Source of the DNA: an uncultured Eubacterium sp.
GTDB taxonomy: Bacteria; Bacillota; Clostridia; Lachnospirales; Lachnospiraceae
Direction: 5' to 3'
Assembly: GCA_910578975.1 (NCBI GenBank)
Contig: CAJTRZ010000009.1
Span: 1 to 64,000 of the forward strand
DNA length: 64,000 nt
Of the stretch, positions 7,285 through 16,477 are shown piece after piece (the first letter of the stretch is position 1; each line of letters starts with the position of its first letter). A program made the translations under genes and the position numbers. The notes beneath the pieces were generated by a model. It saw nothing but the letters and a program-made list of their open reading frames with translations, ran no database searches and had not been told where the DNA came from.

Positions 7285-9699
7285 TTATTTCACTACCAGA
7301 TTAATAATTCTTCCAGGTACGTAAATTTCCTTAACAATACTTCCTGTCAGTTTATCTGCAATCGCTTCTTTTCCTGTAGCAATAGCATCATCTTTTGAAA
7401 CATCAGCAGGAAGTTCTACAACTGCCTTTGTTTTACCATTAATCTGTACTGGTACTTTAATAGTGTCTTCTACCATTTTGCTCTCATCATATGTAGGCCA
7501 TTTTTCATATGCAATCGTCTCTGTATGTCCTAACACTGCCCATATTTCTTCACCAACATGAGGACAGATACATGAGAACATTTTAATGAAATTCTCAGCA
7601 TATTCTCTTGGGCATTTACCAGCCTTATAAACTTCATTGACAAATGTCATCATCTGGGCAATCGCTGTATTATATCCCAGCTCTTCAAAGTCGTTTGTCA
7701 CCTTCTTTACTGTCTGATGGTATACCTTTGTCAGTGTGTCATCATTTTCTTCTGTAATTTTTTCACCATCTGTAAAGAATGTCCAGACTCTCTTGATAAA
7801 ACGATATGCTCCCTGTACAGCATCAGAATTCCAAGGTTTTGAAACCTCAATTGGTCCCATGAACATTTCGTATAATCTTAATGTATCTGCACCATATTCC
7901 TCTACAATATCACTTGGATTTACAACAAATTCAGGGAATCTCTTACCCATCTTAATACCATTTTCACCGAGAATCATTCCCTGGTGAACTAATTTCTGGA
8001 ATGGCTCTTTTACTGGTGAGAGACCTTCATCAAATAAAAATCTGTTCCAGATACGTGAGTACATCAGATGACCCACAGCATGCTCCGGGCCACCTACATA
8101 TAAATCTACCGGAAGCCAGTGTTTTAACAATTCCTGATTTGCGAACTCCTCTTCGTTATCTGGATCAATATATCTCATATAATACCATGAAGAACCTGCA
8201 GAACCTGGCATTGTTGCTGTCTCACGCACACCCTTTACACCGTTATTATCATACTGTTTCCAATCCTTGGCATTTTCAAGTGGTGCCTTTCCATTCTTTC
8301 CTTTATAATCATCTAACGGTGGAAGAATCAGTGGAAGTTCCTCATCCGAAAGAAAATATATTTCTCCGTCTTCTTTGTATACACAAGGAACCGGCTCTCC
8401 CCAATATCTCTGTCTTGCAAAAATCCATTCACGGAAGTGATAATTCACTGTCTCTTTTGCAACACCCATATCTACTAATTTCTTTGTGATTGCTGGCTTT
8501 GCCTCTTCAACTGTAAGTCCTGTAAATTCTTCTGAGTTTAGCAACTTACATCCCTTACCAAGATAATCCTGCTTTTCAAATGCATGCTCTGATACATCTT
8601 CTCCCTCGATAACCTGAATCATATCTATATTATGTGCGATTGCATACTCAAAATCTCTCTGGTCATGACTTGGAACTGCCATAACAGCTCCTGTACCATA
8701 ACTTGCCAGTACAAAATCACCAATAAACAATGGCACTTTCTTTCCATTTACAGGATTGATACAATAAATACCTTCTAGTCTGCATCCTGATTTTGTCTTA
8801 TTTAATTCTGTACGGTCAAAGTCATTTTTCTTGGCTGTTTCATCAATATATGCCTGAACCTCTTCTTTATTTTGCACTCTGTCCATAAGATTCTTAACAA
8901 TCTCACCGTCCGGTGCCAGCACCATAAATGTAATACCGTAAATAGTCTCAATACACGTAGTAAAGATAGAAAACTTACCACCATCTACAATTTCAAAATC
9001 AACTTCTACACCGGTACTCTTTCCAATCCAGTTTCTCTGCATATCTTTCGTCGATTCCGGCCAGTCAATCTCTTCCAAACCTTCTAACAATTTTTCTGCA
9101 AAAGCTGGCTGGTCAATTACCCACTGCTTCATATTCTTTCTTACAACAGGATATCCGCCACGCTCTGATTTTCCATCAATTACCTCATCATTGGAGAGAA
9201 CTGTTCCCAGTTCCTCACACCAGTTTACAGGCATATCGATATGCTTTGCATATCCAGCTTCATATAATTTTTTAAAAATCCACTGTGTCCATTTATAAAA
9301 TTTAGGATCAGAGGTTGCTATTACCTTTGACCAGTCATAATCAAATCCTAATTCTTTTAGCTGCTTTGAAAAGGTTTCAATATTTTCCTCTGTAAATCCA
9401 GCCGGATGGTTACCGGTAGTCACTGCATACTGCTCCGCCGGAAGTCCAAAGGAATCGTAGCCCATCGGATGAAGTACATTATATCCCTGCATTCTTTTCA
9501 TACGTGACATAATATCTGTCGCTGTATAACCTTCTGGATGTCCTGCATGAAGTCCTACTCCTGATGGGTACGGAAACATATCAAGTGCATAATATTTCGG
9601 CTTACTGAAATCCCAGACATCTGTCTTAAAAGTATCATTTTCCTGCCAATATTTCTGCCATTTTTTTTCAACTGTCTTATGATTATAAGGTGTTGCCAT
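7285..9699 (-). CDS. leuS: Leucyl-tRNA synthetase
   Basis: A class Ia synthetase of 804 residues that charges tRNA-Leu. The HIGH box is HAGH in MFPYPSGVGLHAGHPEGY. The CP1 editing domain follows in the middle (TTCIETIYGITF, GTGAVMAVPSHDQRDFEYA). The ARQRYWGEP motif and the C-terminal anticodon-binding domain are present. The KMSKS loop reads KMGKR. The start at 9699 has AGGAGG eight bases upstream; the frame is open further upstream without support. It follows the L,D-transpeptidase-like gene by about 45 bases without a terminator. No T-box leader precedes it. Confidence 0.97.
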   Translation of the reverse strand: MATPYNHKTVEKKWQKYWQENDTFKTDVWDFSKPKYYALDMFPYPSGVGLHAGHPEGYTATDIMSRMKRMQGYNVLHPMGYDSFGLPAEQYAVTTGNHPAGFTEENIETFSKQLKELGFDYDWSKVIATSDPKFYKWTQWIFKKLYEAGYAKHIDMPVNWCEELGTVLSNDEVIDGKSERGGYPVVRKNMKQWVIDQPAFAEKLLEGLEEIDWPESTKDMQRNWIGKSTGVEVDFEIVDGGKFSIFTTCIETIYGITFMVLAPDGEIVKNLMDRVQNKEEVQAYIDETAKKNDFDRTELNKTKSGCRLEGIYCINPVNGKKVPLFIGDFVLASYGTGAVMAVPSHDQRDFEYAIAHNIDMIQVIEGEDVSEHAFEKQDYLGKGCKLLNSEEFTGLTVEEAKPAITKKLVDMGVAKETVNYHFREWIFARQRYWGEPVPCVYKEDGEIYFLSDEELPLILPPLDDYKGKNGKAPLENAKDWKQYDNNGVKGVRETATMPGSAGSSWYYMRYIDPDNEEEFANQELLKHWLPVDLYVGGPEHAVGHLMYSRIWNRFLFDEGLSPVKEPFQKLVHQGMILGENGIKMGKRFPEFVVNPSDIVEEYGADTLRLYEMFMGPIEVSKPWNSDAVQGAYRFIKRVWTFFTDGEKITEENDDTLTKVYHQTVKKVTNDFEELGYNTAIAQMMTFVNEVYKAGKCPREYAENFIKMFSCICPHVGEEIWAVLGHTETIAYEKWPTYDESKMVEDTIKVPVQINGKTKAVVELPADVSKDDAIATGKEAIADKLTGSIVKEIYVPGRIINLVVK

Positions 9700-9743
9700 A
9701 TTTCTTCCTCCTAAAAATGTAAACAAATTTATTTTCTCTTTTA

Positions 9744-11087
9744 TTATTCTGAAGATTTCTTTTTGGAAATCTTCTTTTTTGTTTCTTTATCTTTTTGCTT
9801 TTTTGGTGTAGTCTTCTTTTTTTCCGACTTTTTCTTTACCGTTGGTTTTTCTTTTTTCACAGTAGGCTTTTCTGTCGTCTCCTCTTCTTTTACTTTAATC
9901 TCACAATTCACCTGACAAGAACCTATATTGCCATATGCATCTCTGACTTTCACCACAACTGGAGCCTTTTCGCCTTCACGCAATTGTTCTTTTTCTAAGG
10001 TTGAAACCTGTGTATCAACAATTGCTTCATCTGCTCTCACTCCCGCCTTTACCATATCTACTATCTTTTTTACATTCTCTTCTGTATTAATATCATCAGG
10101 GCTGCTACTTTTTACCTCTAGTGTATAAAGTGTTTTTGTGCACCATACTTTTGGCGGAGTTGTATCTGTTACCTTGATTTTTTGTGAAATTTTATATTTT
10201 GTTCCATCTTTTGCTTTGTACTTATAATTCACTGTATAAGTTCCTACTCTGGAATAATCAATTTCATCATACTTTAACCGTTTTGTAATTAACTTTCCTT
10301 TTGTTCCTAAAGCAATTAAGTTTCCTAAATAATCAGGTTTATGACCTTTTTCTATAATAAGCGTACTCAGCCCCTTAACAACCTTGCCATTTTTAATCTT
10401 TTGATATGGATTATTTTCGTCAGGATCTGTAGGGTCCCAGCCACAATAAGAATATAAAGATACCACTGGCTCAGGAGATTTTGTCAGAACATCTTTCTTC
10501 TTACCTTTTATAATAGAAACTTTCGTTCCTTCTTTACAATTATTATAAATCCATGCAGCATCTCCCGCTGACAACAGAATACTTTTTCCATATGCCGGAG
10601 CTTTACCTAATGAATTATAAGATGGTTTGGAAAGCCGATAATCATATTTATCCTTATAAATAGAAGAATGAATCCATGCGCCTTTACCAATAGATGTATT
10701 ATATTTATGCCATCCCTGATAAATATCAAGCCATGAATATTTTTTGCCTATTTGGAAATTGCCCTTTGGCAGCTCCTGTCCTAAGCAACAGCGAAATACT
10801 TTTATCTGCTCTTTTGTTTTTTCGTCTTTCGAATACTGAAAAATAATTAACGCATTTAATCTTTTATTTATCTCAATATAATATTTATCAGATTTCTCAC
10901 TGCTTTTATTATTTTGTTGTTTTACACTTTGATTATCGACTTTGGCTTTTTGGTCTGCATCCCTGTTGACTTTACTCTGGATAAACATCAGACCACCAAA
11001 AATAAGTCCTGCTACGAAAAGAATCTCAATAACGGTAATTGCAATATTTTTAGTTTTTTTGCTCTTTACTATTTGCTTTATATCCAA
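9744..11087 (-). CDS. Membrane-anchored degenerate L,D-transpeptidase-like protein
   Basis: The 447-residue product has one N-terminal membrane anchor (about residues 16-39) and an outward-facing domain that follows the YkuD pattern: YYIEINKRLNALIIF, G.FQIG, then WIHSSIY as the usual histidine block. The catalytic SHGC.R segment is replaced by AYGKSILLSAGDAAWIY, so both the nucleophile Cys and the Arg are missing. A bacterial Ig-like unit (GTYTVNYKYKAKDG) and a Lys/Thr tail follow. The start is a TTG at 11087, eight bases after GAGG; a TTG at 11093 is too close to it. The protein probably binds peptidoglycan without cross-linking it. Confidence 0.7.
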   Translation of the reverse strand: MDIKQIVKSKKTKNIAITVIEILFVAGLIFGGLMFIQSKVNRDADQKAKVDNQSVKQQNNKSSEKSDKYYIEINKRLNALIIFQYSKDEKTKEQIKVFRCCLGQELPKGNFQIGKKYSWLDIYQGWHKYNTSIGKGAWIHSSIYKDKYDYRLSKPSYNSLGKAPAYGKSILLSAGDAAWIYNNCKEGTKVSIIKGKKKDVLTKSPEPVVSLYSYCGWDPTDPDENNPYQKIKNGKVVKGLSTLIIEKGHKPDYLGNLIALGTKGKLITKRLKYDEIDYSRVGTYTVNYKYKAKDGTKYKISQKIKVTDTTPPKVWCTKTLYTLEVKSSSPDDINTEENVKKIVDMVKAGVRADEAIVDTQVSTLEKEQLREGEKAPVVVKVRDAYGNIGSCQVNCEIKVKEEETTEKPTVKKEKPTVKKKSEKKKTTPKKQKDKETKKKISKKKSSE

Positions 11088-11177
11088 AATCAATACCTCA
11101 ATAAATCATGGCGCATATTTTATAAGATGCGGCGTCACATTTTTTCTATAAAAATAACCTTTCAATCCCAATAACAT

Positions 11178-11205
11178 ATTATACAGCATTATAGTTTTTT
11201 TTCAA
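11178..11205 (-). promoter_or_regulatory. Promoter for the L,D-transpeptidase-like gene and leuS
   Basis: On the minus strand TTGAAA (11200-11205) is followed after 16 bases by TATAAT (11178-11183), about 90 bases before the start codon. It is the only good sigma-A-type match upstream of this gene pair. Confidence 0.65.
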
Positions 11206-11262
11206 GGAAACCTTTTACCTCAATCCATGAACTTTATAATATTATTCTTTTCACTCTTACTA

Positions 11263-11298
11263 TCAAAATAAGGTGTGACATTTCACACCTTATTTTGA
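11263..11298 (-). terminator. Terminator after the GH16 gene
   Basis: TCAAAATAAGGTGTG and its exact complement form a 15-base stem with a six-base loop ten bases beyond the GH16 stop codon. Confidence 0.8.
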
Positions 11299-11307
11299 CA
11301 AACTTAC

Positions 11308-12495
11308 TTATTTTTTAATCTTAACTGATTTTATTTTACTCCATGCACCACTTACTTTCTTTCCTGATGTAATTCTATATGCACGAACTTTAAAATAATA
11401 CGTCTTTTTTTTCTTTAGTCTTGTAATTATCTTTGAGTTTTTAGAAGATTTTACTTTCACAGTTTTCTTATTTTTTGTAAACTTCTTATTTGATGCATAA
11501 ATTATTTCATATGTGGATATATTTTTTACTTTTTTCCAGGTAAGTTTTACCCTTTTTCCTTTAATATTTCTCGCACTTTTTAATGAAACTTTTGATATCT
11601 TATTTTCTTTTTCTTTCTGCCGATATACTCTCACATAATCAATATAGAAGTAATCCTCATATACCTTCTTTGTTGCAGTGTCCGTAACTAACGTCCAATC
11701 TTTTTCTGAAACCGGACCTGCTGCATTACCTCCGATAGCACAGTTTAAGATAAAGAAGAATGGATGATCGAATTCACCTTTCCACATCTGTTCATAATCA
11801 CTTCCACTGTAATTGCTTGGAGCATAGAATCCTTTAATTTTTCCATCTGTTGTAAACTGGATATATTTATCCGTCCAAATGATACCATATGTATGGAAAT
11901 CTTCTGCACATTCTTTTGGTGTTAATCCTGTGTAATAGTTCTTACATCCATGTGACCATGATTGATTATTCCAATATTCACAGTGAAGTCCCTGAGGAAC
12001 ACCAGTATACATGACCTCCATAATATCAATTTCACCATCATATGGCCATCCTCTAGTATCACCACTTCCATCACCCAACATCCAGCCTGAGGAACATATT
12101 CCCTGTCCTTTTGCCGCCTTGGCTCTGATTTCTATTTTTCCATATTGAAATGTTTTCTTCTTCTTTGTGGTAATTCTAGCAGATGTCCAACTTGATTTTT
12201 CATTTTTAATTGTTCTTCTTGGAATAATAATGAGATTGTTTCCATCAAACTTAACATTATCTCCCGCTGTATAATACTGGGTTTCCATACTTCCCCAAAC
12301 CATAGAACTAGTTTCGTAAGACCAGTAATCCATGTTGAGTGACATATCGTTAAATTCATCACTCCAAACAAGCTCCCATGCATCAGATGATGTATTTGCC
12401 AACACTCTTGAATCCCCTTTACCTTGCCAGATAATTGTTCCAAATATCACAGCAATTGACAATACTACTGCCATTATTTTCTTTCGTCTTTTCAT
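11308..12495 (-). CDS. Secreted GH16 beta-glucanase with C-terminal FN3 domain
   Basis: The 395-residue enzyme should hydrolyse mixed-linkage or beta-1,3-glucans outside the cell. A signal peptide (MKRRKKIMAVVLSIAVIFG) is followed by a GH16 domain at about residues 40-295. The active-site segment DGEIDIMEVM holds the ExDxxE pattern, with its two Glu as nucleophile and acid/base. The last 95 residues form a fibronectin type III-like domain ending KTYYFKVRAY...SGAWSKIKSVKIKK, which is strongly basic and shared with other secreted proteins in this window. GGGGAGG stands before ATG. Together with the GH81 enzyme at 51481 it points to laminarin- or lichenan-type substrates. Confidence 0.9.
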   Translation of the reverse strand: MKRRKKIMAVVLSIAVIFGTIIWQGKGDSRVLANTSSDAWELVWSDEFNDMSLNMDYWSYETSSMVWGSMETQYYTAGDNVKFDGNNLIIIPRRTIKNEKSSWTSARITTKKKKTFQYGKIEIRAKAAKGQGICSSGWMLGDGSGDTRGWPYDGEIDIMEVMYTGVPQGLHCEYWNNQSWSHGCKNYYTGLTPKECAEDFHTYGIIWTDKYIQFTTDGKIKGFYAPSNYSGSDYEQMWKGEFDHPFFFILNCAIGGNAAGPVSEKDWTLVTDTATKKVYEDYFYIDYVRVYRQKEKENKISKVSLKSARNIKGKRVKLTWKKVKNISTYEIIYASNKKFTKNKKTVKVKSSKNSKIITRLKKKKTYYFKVRAYRITSGKKVSGAWSKIKSVKIKK

Positions 12496-12582
12496 AAAAT
12501 ACCTCCCCTGCCATATAATAAATTATTTTATCATATACCAACTGCCAATACTACCTATCCCTTAAAAATATATATCTTTCCA

Positions 12583-12626
12583 TAAAAAATGAGAGTTCAT
12601 TCTTAAATATGATACTCTCATTTTTT
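12583..12626. terminator. trp operon terminator
   Basis: AAAAAATGAGAGT and ACTCTCATTTTTT enclose a 17-base loop directly after the trpA stop codon. A and T runs on both sides let it serve either strand. Confidence 0.85.
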
Positions 12627-12635
12627 ATAAATACT

Positions 12636-13406
12636 CTATCGTATTGCATCCTTCATACTCTTAACATATTCTCCAACATAAGGAACGCTATCTTTACCAT
12701 GCTCAGCAACAATTCTAACAATAGCACTTCCCACAATTGCTCCATCTGCATACTGACATACATCAGCTGCCTGCTCTGGTTTTGCTATTCCAAATCCAAT
12801 CGCACATGGCACATCTGTTGCTTCTTTCACTAACTTTGTCATAGCTCCTAAATCTGTAGTAATATCCTGTCTCACTCCTGTAACGCCAAGAGATGAAACT
12901 ACATATACAAACCCCTGCGCTGACTTTGCAATCTTTGTAATTCTTTCTTCTGAAGTCGGTGCAATCAAAGGTATCAAATCAACCCCTGCTTTATCACAGT
13001 ATGGTGCCAGTTCTTCTCTCTCTTCAAAAGGACAGTCAGGTACAATCACACCGGAAATACCACATTCCATGCATCTTCCCATAAATTTTTCTGTTCCATA
13101 TCTGAAAATCACATTTGCATAAGTCATAAATACCAGAGGAATCTTCACAATATCTTTTAACTCTTTTATTGTATCGAATAATTTGTCTGTAGTACATCCT
13201 GCTGTTAATGCTCTCAAATCTGCTGCTTGAATTACTGGACCTTCTGCTATTGGATCCGAAAATGGAATTCCAATTTCAATAATATCTGCTCCATTTTTCT
13301 CAATTTCAACAATCAACTTTTTTGTTGTCTCTAAATCAGGGTCTCCTCCTGTAATAAAGGCGATAAAAGCCTTTCCATTTTTAAACGCATCACTAACCTT
13401 ACTCAT
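12636..13406 (-). CDS. trpA: Tryptophan synthase alpha subunit
   Basis: It cleaves indole-3-glycerol phosphate to indole, which passes to TrpB. The 256-residue TIM barrel has the two catalytic acids in ENGADIIEIGIPFSDP (Glu) and the PLVFMTYANVIF segment (usual Asp region), and the phosphate-binding GFGIAKPEQA loop. Its ATG overlaps the trpB stop by eight bases (ATGAGTAA), with GAGGAG inside the end of trpB, so translation is coupled. It is the last gene of the operon; the terminator follows directly. Confidence 0.95.
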   Translation of the reverse strand: MSKVSDAFKNGKAFIAFITGGDPDLETTKKLIVEIEKNGADIIEIGIPFSDPIAEGPVIQAADLRALTAGCTTDKLFDTIKELKDIVKIPLVFMTYANVIFRYGTEKFMGRCMECGISGVIVPDCPFEEREELAPYCDKAGVDLIPLIAPTSEERITKIAKSAQGFVYVVSSLGVTGVRQDITTDLGAMTKLVKEATDVPCAIGFGIAKPEQAADVCQYADGAIVGSAIVRIVAEHGKDSVPYVGEYVKSMKDAIR

Positions 13407-14583
13407 AAATCTTTACTCCTCTATATCTTGCGATTGCAGCAACATCTTTGTCTCCACGTCCCGAAACATTTACTACAATAATCTTGTCTTTATCCAGTGT
13501 TGGCGCATATTTTATTGCATATGCTAATGCATGAGAACTCTCAATTGCCGGAATAATCCCTTCAACTCTTGATAAATATTCGAAAGCTTCTACTGCTTCC
13601 ACATCTGTTATTGGAACATATTTTGCTCTTCCTGTATCATGAAGATTTGCATGCTCCGGTCCAATTCCCGGATAATCAAGTCCTGCTGAAATAGAATAAA
13701 CCGGGGCAATCTGTCCGTCTTCATTTTGACAGAATAAAGATTTCATTCCATGAAAGATTCCTTCTGTTCCATTGGCGATGGTTGCTGCATTCTTTGGATT
13801 GTTCACTCCAAGACCGGCAGCCTCACAACCAATTAATTCTACGTCCTTATCTTCAATAAAATTGTAGAATGCTCCCATAGCATTAGAACCGCCACCTACA
13901 CAGGCAATCACAGCATTTGGAAGTCTTCCTTCTCTCTCTAACATCTGCTCCTTTATTTCTTTACTGATAACACTCTGAAAATCACGAACCATCATAGGAA
14001 AAGGATGTGGTCCCATAACAGATCCCAATACATAAAGAGTATCATCCATTCGGTTGGTCCACTCACGCATTGCCTCATTTACCGCATCTTTTAGTGTCAT
14101 TGTCCCACTCGTGACAGCGTGAACTTTCGCTCCTAAAAGCTCCATTCTGTATACATTTAATGCCTGACGTTCACAGTCCTCTTTTCCCATATAGATTTCA
14201 CATTCCATATCCATCAAAGCTGCTGCTGTGGCAGTTGCCACACCATGCTGTCCGGCACCCGTTTCTGCAATAACCCTTGTTTTTCCCATTTTCTTTGCGA
14301 GGAGTGTCTGACCTAACACATTATTAATTTTGTGGGAACCTGTATGATTTAAATCCTCTCTTTTTAAATAAATCTTTGCTCCGCCTAAATCTTTTGTCAT
14401 CTTCTCTGCATAGTAGAGAAGTGAAGGTCTTCCCGCATAATTGTTAAATAACTCTTGAAGCTCCCTGTTAAATTCAGGATCATTTTTATAATATTCGTAT
14501 GCTTCCTCTAACTCATTTACTGCAGTCATTAATGTTTCAGGAACATACTGACCACCATGTATACCAAATCTTCCTTTGCTCAT
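13399..14583 (-). CDS. trpB: Tryptophan synthase beta subunit
   Basis: A PLP enzyme that joins indole and serine to give tryptophan. The PLP lysine lies in HTGSHKINN and the phosphate-cradle glycines in CVGGGSNAMG. The sequence is the TrpB1 type (FGIHGGQYVPETLM near the start), which pairs with TrpA. I place the start at 14583 (394 residues), where AAGGA stands seven bases upstream; an ATG six codons earlier has no ribosome site. A 78-base gap separates it from trpC. That is where trpF usually sits in Firmicutes operons, and here the gap is empty. Confidence 0.95.
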   Translation of the reverse strand: MSKGRFGIHGGQYVPETLMTAVNELEEAYEYYKNDPEFNRELQELFNNYAGRPSLLYYAEKMTKDLGGAKIYLKREDLNHTGSHKINNVLGQTLLAKKMGKTRVIAETGAGQHGVATATAAALMDMECEIYMGKEDCERQALNVYRMELLGAKVHAVTSGTMTLKDAVNEAMREWTNRMDDTLYVLGSVMGPHPFPMMVRDFQSVISKEIKEQMLEREGRLPNAVIACVGGGSNAMGAFYNFIEDKDVELIGCEAAGLGVNNPKNAATIANGTEGIFHGMKSLFCQNEDGQIAPVYSISAGLDYPGIGPEHANLHDTGRAKYVPITDVEAVEAFEYLSRVEGIIPAIESSHALAYAIKYAPTLDKDKIIVVNVSGRGDKDVAAIARYRGVKIYE

Positions 14584-14661
14584 TTCTATTTCCTTTCCCA
14601 TTACTTTAATCTCACTGTAAGTTTACCTTTCATTCCATTGCTGCTCTATCATAATGCTTAC

Positions 14662-15438
14662 TCAGACTTCCCGTAGCCTCTGCAGCATTTCTTTCTTATT
14701 TTCTGCTTTCATAAATGTTTCACCAATTAGAACTCCATTTACTTTTGCTTTGCGAAGTCTGTTTATATCAGCGTTCGTTTTTATTCCACTTTCTGCAATA
14801 AACAGAATATTATCGGGTACCAGTTTTCTCAAACGTTCACTGTTTCCAATATCAACTGTAAACGTTTTTAAATCTCTGTTATTGACTCCTATCATTCTCG
14901 CTCCCGCTTCAATAGCTTTTTGAATCTCCTCTTCATCATGCACCTCTACTAATGCGGACATTCCTAAATTATCGCATATTTCGATATATTTTTCCATAGT
15001 TTCTTTATCTAACAGAGAACAAATAAGTAATACACAAGATGCTCCATGTATTTTCGCATCATATATCATATATTCATCTATGATAAAGTCCTTTCGAATT
15101 AAAGGAACGGTTACATTCTCACTGATTTCTTTCAAATATTCCTTATCTCCTTTAAAATAATCTGGTTCAGTCAATACCGAAATACAGCTTGCTCCCGCCT
15201 CCTCATAATCTTTTGCAATCTGAACGTAAGGAAATTCTTCAACAATCATTCCTTTCGAAGGTGATGCTCTTTTCACTTCACAGATAAAACTGATATCTCC
15301 TTCTGCAATAACCTTCTCAAAAGAAAAATCTCCCTTTTTCATTGCAAGTGCCTGCTTTTTTACCATTTCTAATTGGATTTGCTTTTTTTCTCTTTCAACT
15401 CTGTCTCTCGTCGAATCTGCTAATTTTGTCAAAATCAT
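14662..15438 (-). CDS. trpC: Indole-3-glycerol phosphate synthase
   Basis: It closes the indole ring from carboxyphenylamino-deoxyribulose phosphate. The 258-residue single-domain barrel has the family motifs EVKRASPSKG, FFKGDKEYL near the loop, PLIRKDFIIDEYMIYDAK, and NNRDLKTF. No TrpF domain is fused to it. GGAGG lies six bases before the second of two adjacent ATGs, which I take as the start. It begins 14 bases after trpD. Confidence 0.95.
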   Translation of the reverse strand: MILTKLADSTRDRVEREKKQIQLEMVKKQALAMKKGDFSFEKVIAEGDISFICEVKRASPSKGMIVEEFPYVQIAKDYEEAGASCISVLTEPDYFKGDKEYLKEISENVTVPLIRKDFIIDEYMIYDAKIHGASCVLLICSLLDKETMEKYIEICDNLGMSALVEVHDEEEIQKAIEAGARMIGVNNRDLKTFTVDIGNSERLRKLVPDNILFIAESGIKTNADINRLRKAKVNGVLIGETFMKAENKKEMLQRLREV

Positions 15439-15452
15439 CATACTCCTCCGAT

Positions 15453-16463
15453 TTAATTATTTGTAGCTTTAATATACTCTTCTAATTTTTCCATGGCTTT
15501 TCCACTATCGATTATCTCCTCTGCCATTTTAATTGCCTCCGCGTATGAAATGCCATCATAATAGATATAAATGCAGGCTGCGGAATTAAGAACTACTGCA
15601 TTTCTTTTTGGACCGGTAATTTTGCCAGACAAAATCCCCTTTGTAATCTCTGCATTTTCTGCTCCGTCACCACCTTCAAGGTCTGACTTTTCACACAATT
15701 CAAATCCGTATTTTCTAGGGTCTATTTCATATTTTCTTGTCTCATCTTCTCTTATTTCACAAACTGTCGTCTTGGCACTGGCAGAAATTTCATCCATAAC
15801 ATCCTGACCATAAACTACCATTGTTCTTGTTGCTCCAAGTTTTCTAAGTACCTGTGCAATCGGATCAACTAAGGACTCATCATAGACCCCTACGATATCC
15901 ATTGTTGCTCTTGCCGGATTTGTCACTGGTCCCAATATATTGAAGATTGTTCTTATTCCAAGTTCCTTTCTGACCGGTCCTACATATTTCATTGCCGTAT
16001 GGTATTTTTGTGCAAAAAGAAATGTAAATCCTGTCTCATCCAATACCTGCTTTGCCCTTTCTGGTTCAATCGCAATGTTTGCTCCCATTGCCTCCAAAAC
16101 ATCAGCTGCACCTGACTTTGATGAAACACCACGATTTCCATGTTTTGCGACCTTTACACCAGCTGCCGTTGCAACAAAAGCGGATGTAGTTGATACATTA
16201 AATGTATTTGCTTTATCTCCACCTGTACCTACGATTTCCAGCAATTTATCATCATTTTTTAAAAGTATTCCCATCTCTCTCATTCCCTGTGCCGAGCCAG
16301 AGATTTCATCTATTGTTTCACCTTTCATTCTCAAAGCTACAAGATATGCGCTGATAAGTGTCTGTGAAACTTCACCGCTCATAATATCGTGCATACAATC
16401 TCTTGCTTCCTCAAATGTTAAATTCTGATTTTCTACTAATTTTGCTACTGCTTCTTTTATCAT
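15453..16463 (-). CDS. trpD: Anthranilate phosphoribosyltransferase
   Basis: It transfers the phosphoribosyl group of PRPP to anthranilate. At 336 residues it has the usual family length. The GTGGD glycine-rich PRPP loop, KHGNRGVSSKSGAADVLEA and GPVTNPA motifs are present. It is a stand-alone enzyme, not fused to TrpG. GGAGG stands six bases before ATG and the gene begins 14 bases after trpG. Confidence 0.96.
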   Translation of the reverse strand: MIKEAVAKLVENQNLTFEEARDCMHDIMSGEVSQTLISAYLVALRMKGETIDEISGSAQGMREMGILLKNDDKLLEIVGTGGDKANTFNVSTTSAFVATAAGVKVAKHGNRGVSSKSGAADVLEAMGANIAIEPERAKQVLDETGFTFLFAQKYHTAMKYVGPVRKELGIRTIFNILGPVTNPARATMDIVGVYDESLVDPIAQVLRKLGATRTMVVYGQDVMDEISASAKTTVCEIREDETRKYEIDPRKYGFELCEKSDLEGGDGAENAEITKGILSGKITGPKRNAVVLNSAACIYIYYDGISYAEAIKMAEEIIDSGKAMEKLEEYIKATNN

Positions 16464-16477
16464 AATATGCCTCCATT

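Noticed and set aside
8001..8489. Long plus-strand open frame opposite leuS
   Set aside because: It is antisense to conserved leuS codons, has no ribosome site, and its composition mirrors the opposite strand.
11094..11307. T-box or other leader for leuS
   Set aside because: No GGGTGGNACCGCG sequence or specifier stem; only a promoter and the GH16 terminator are seen.
15940..16428. 162-codon plus-strand frame opposite trpD
   Set aside because: A shadow of trpD without ribosome site or family features.
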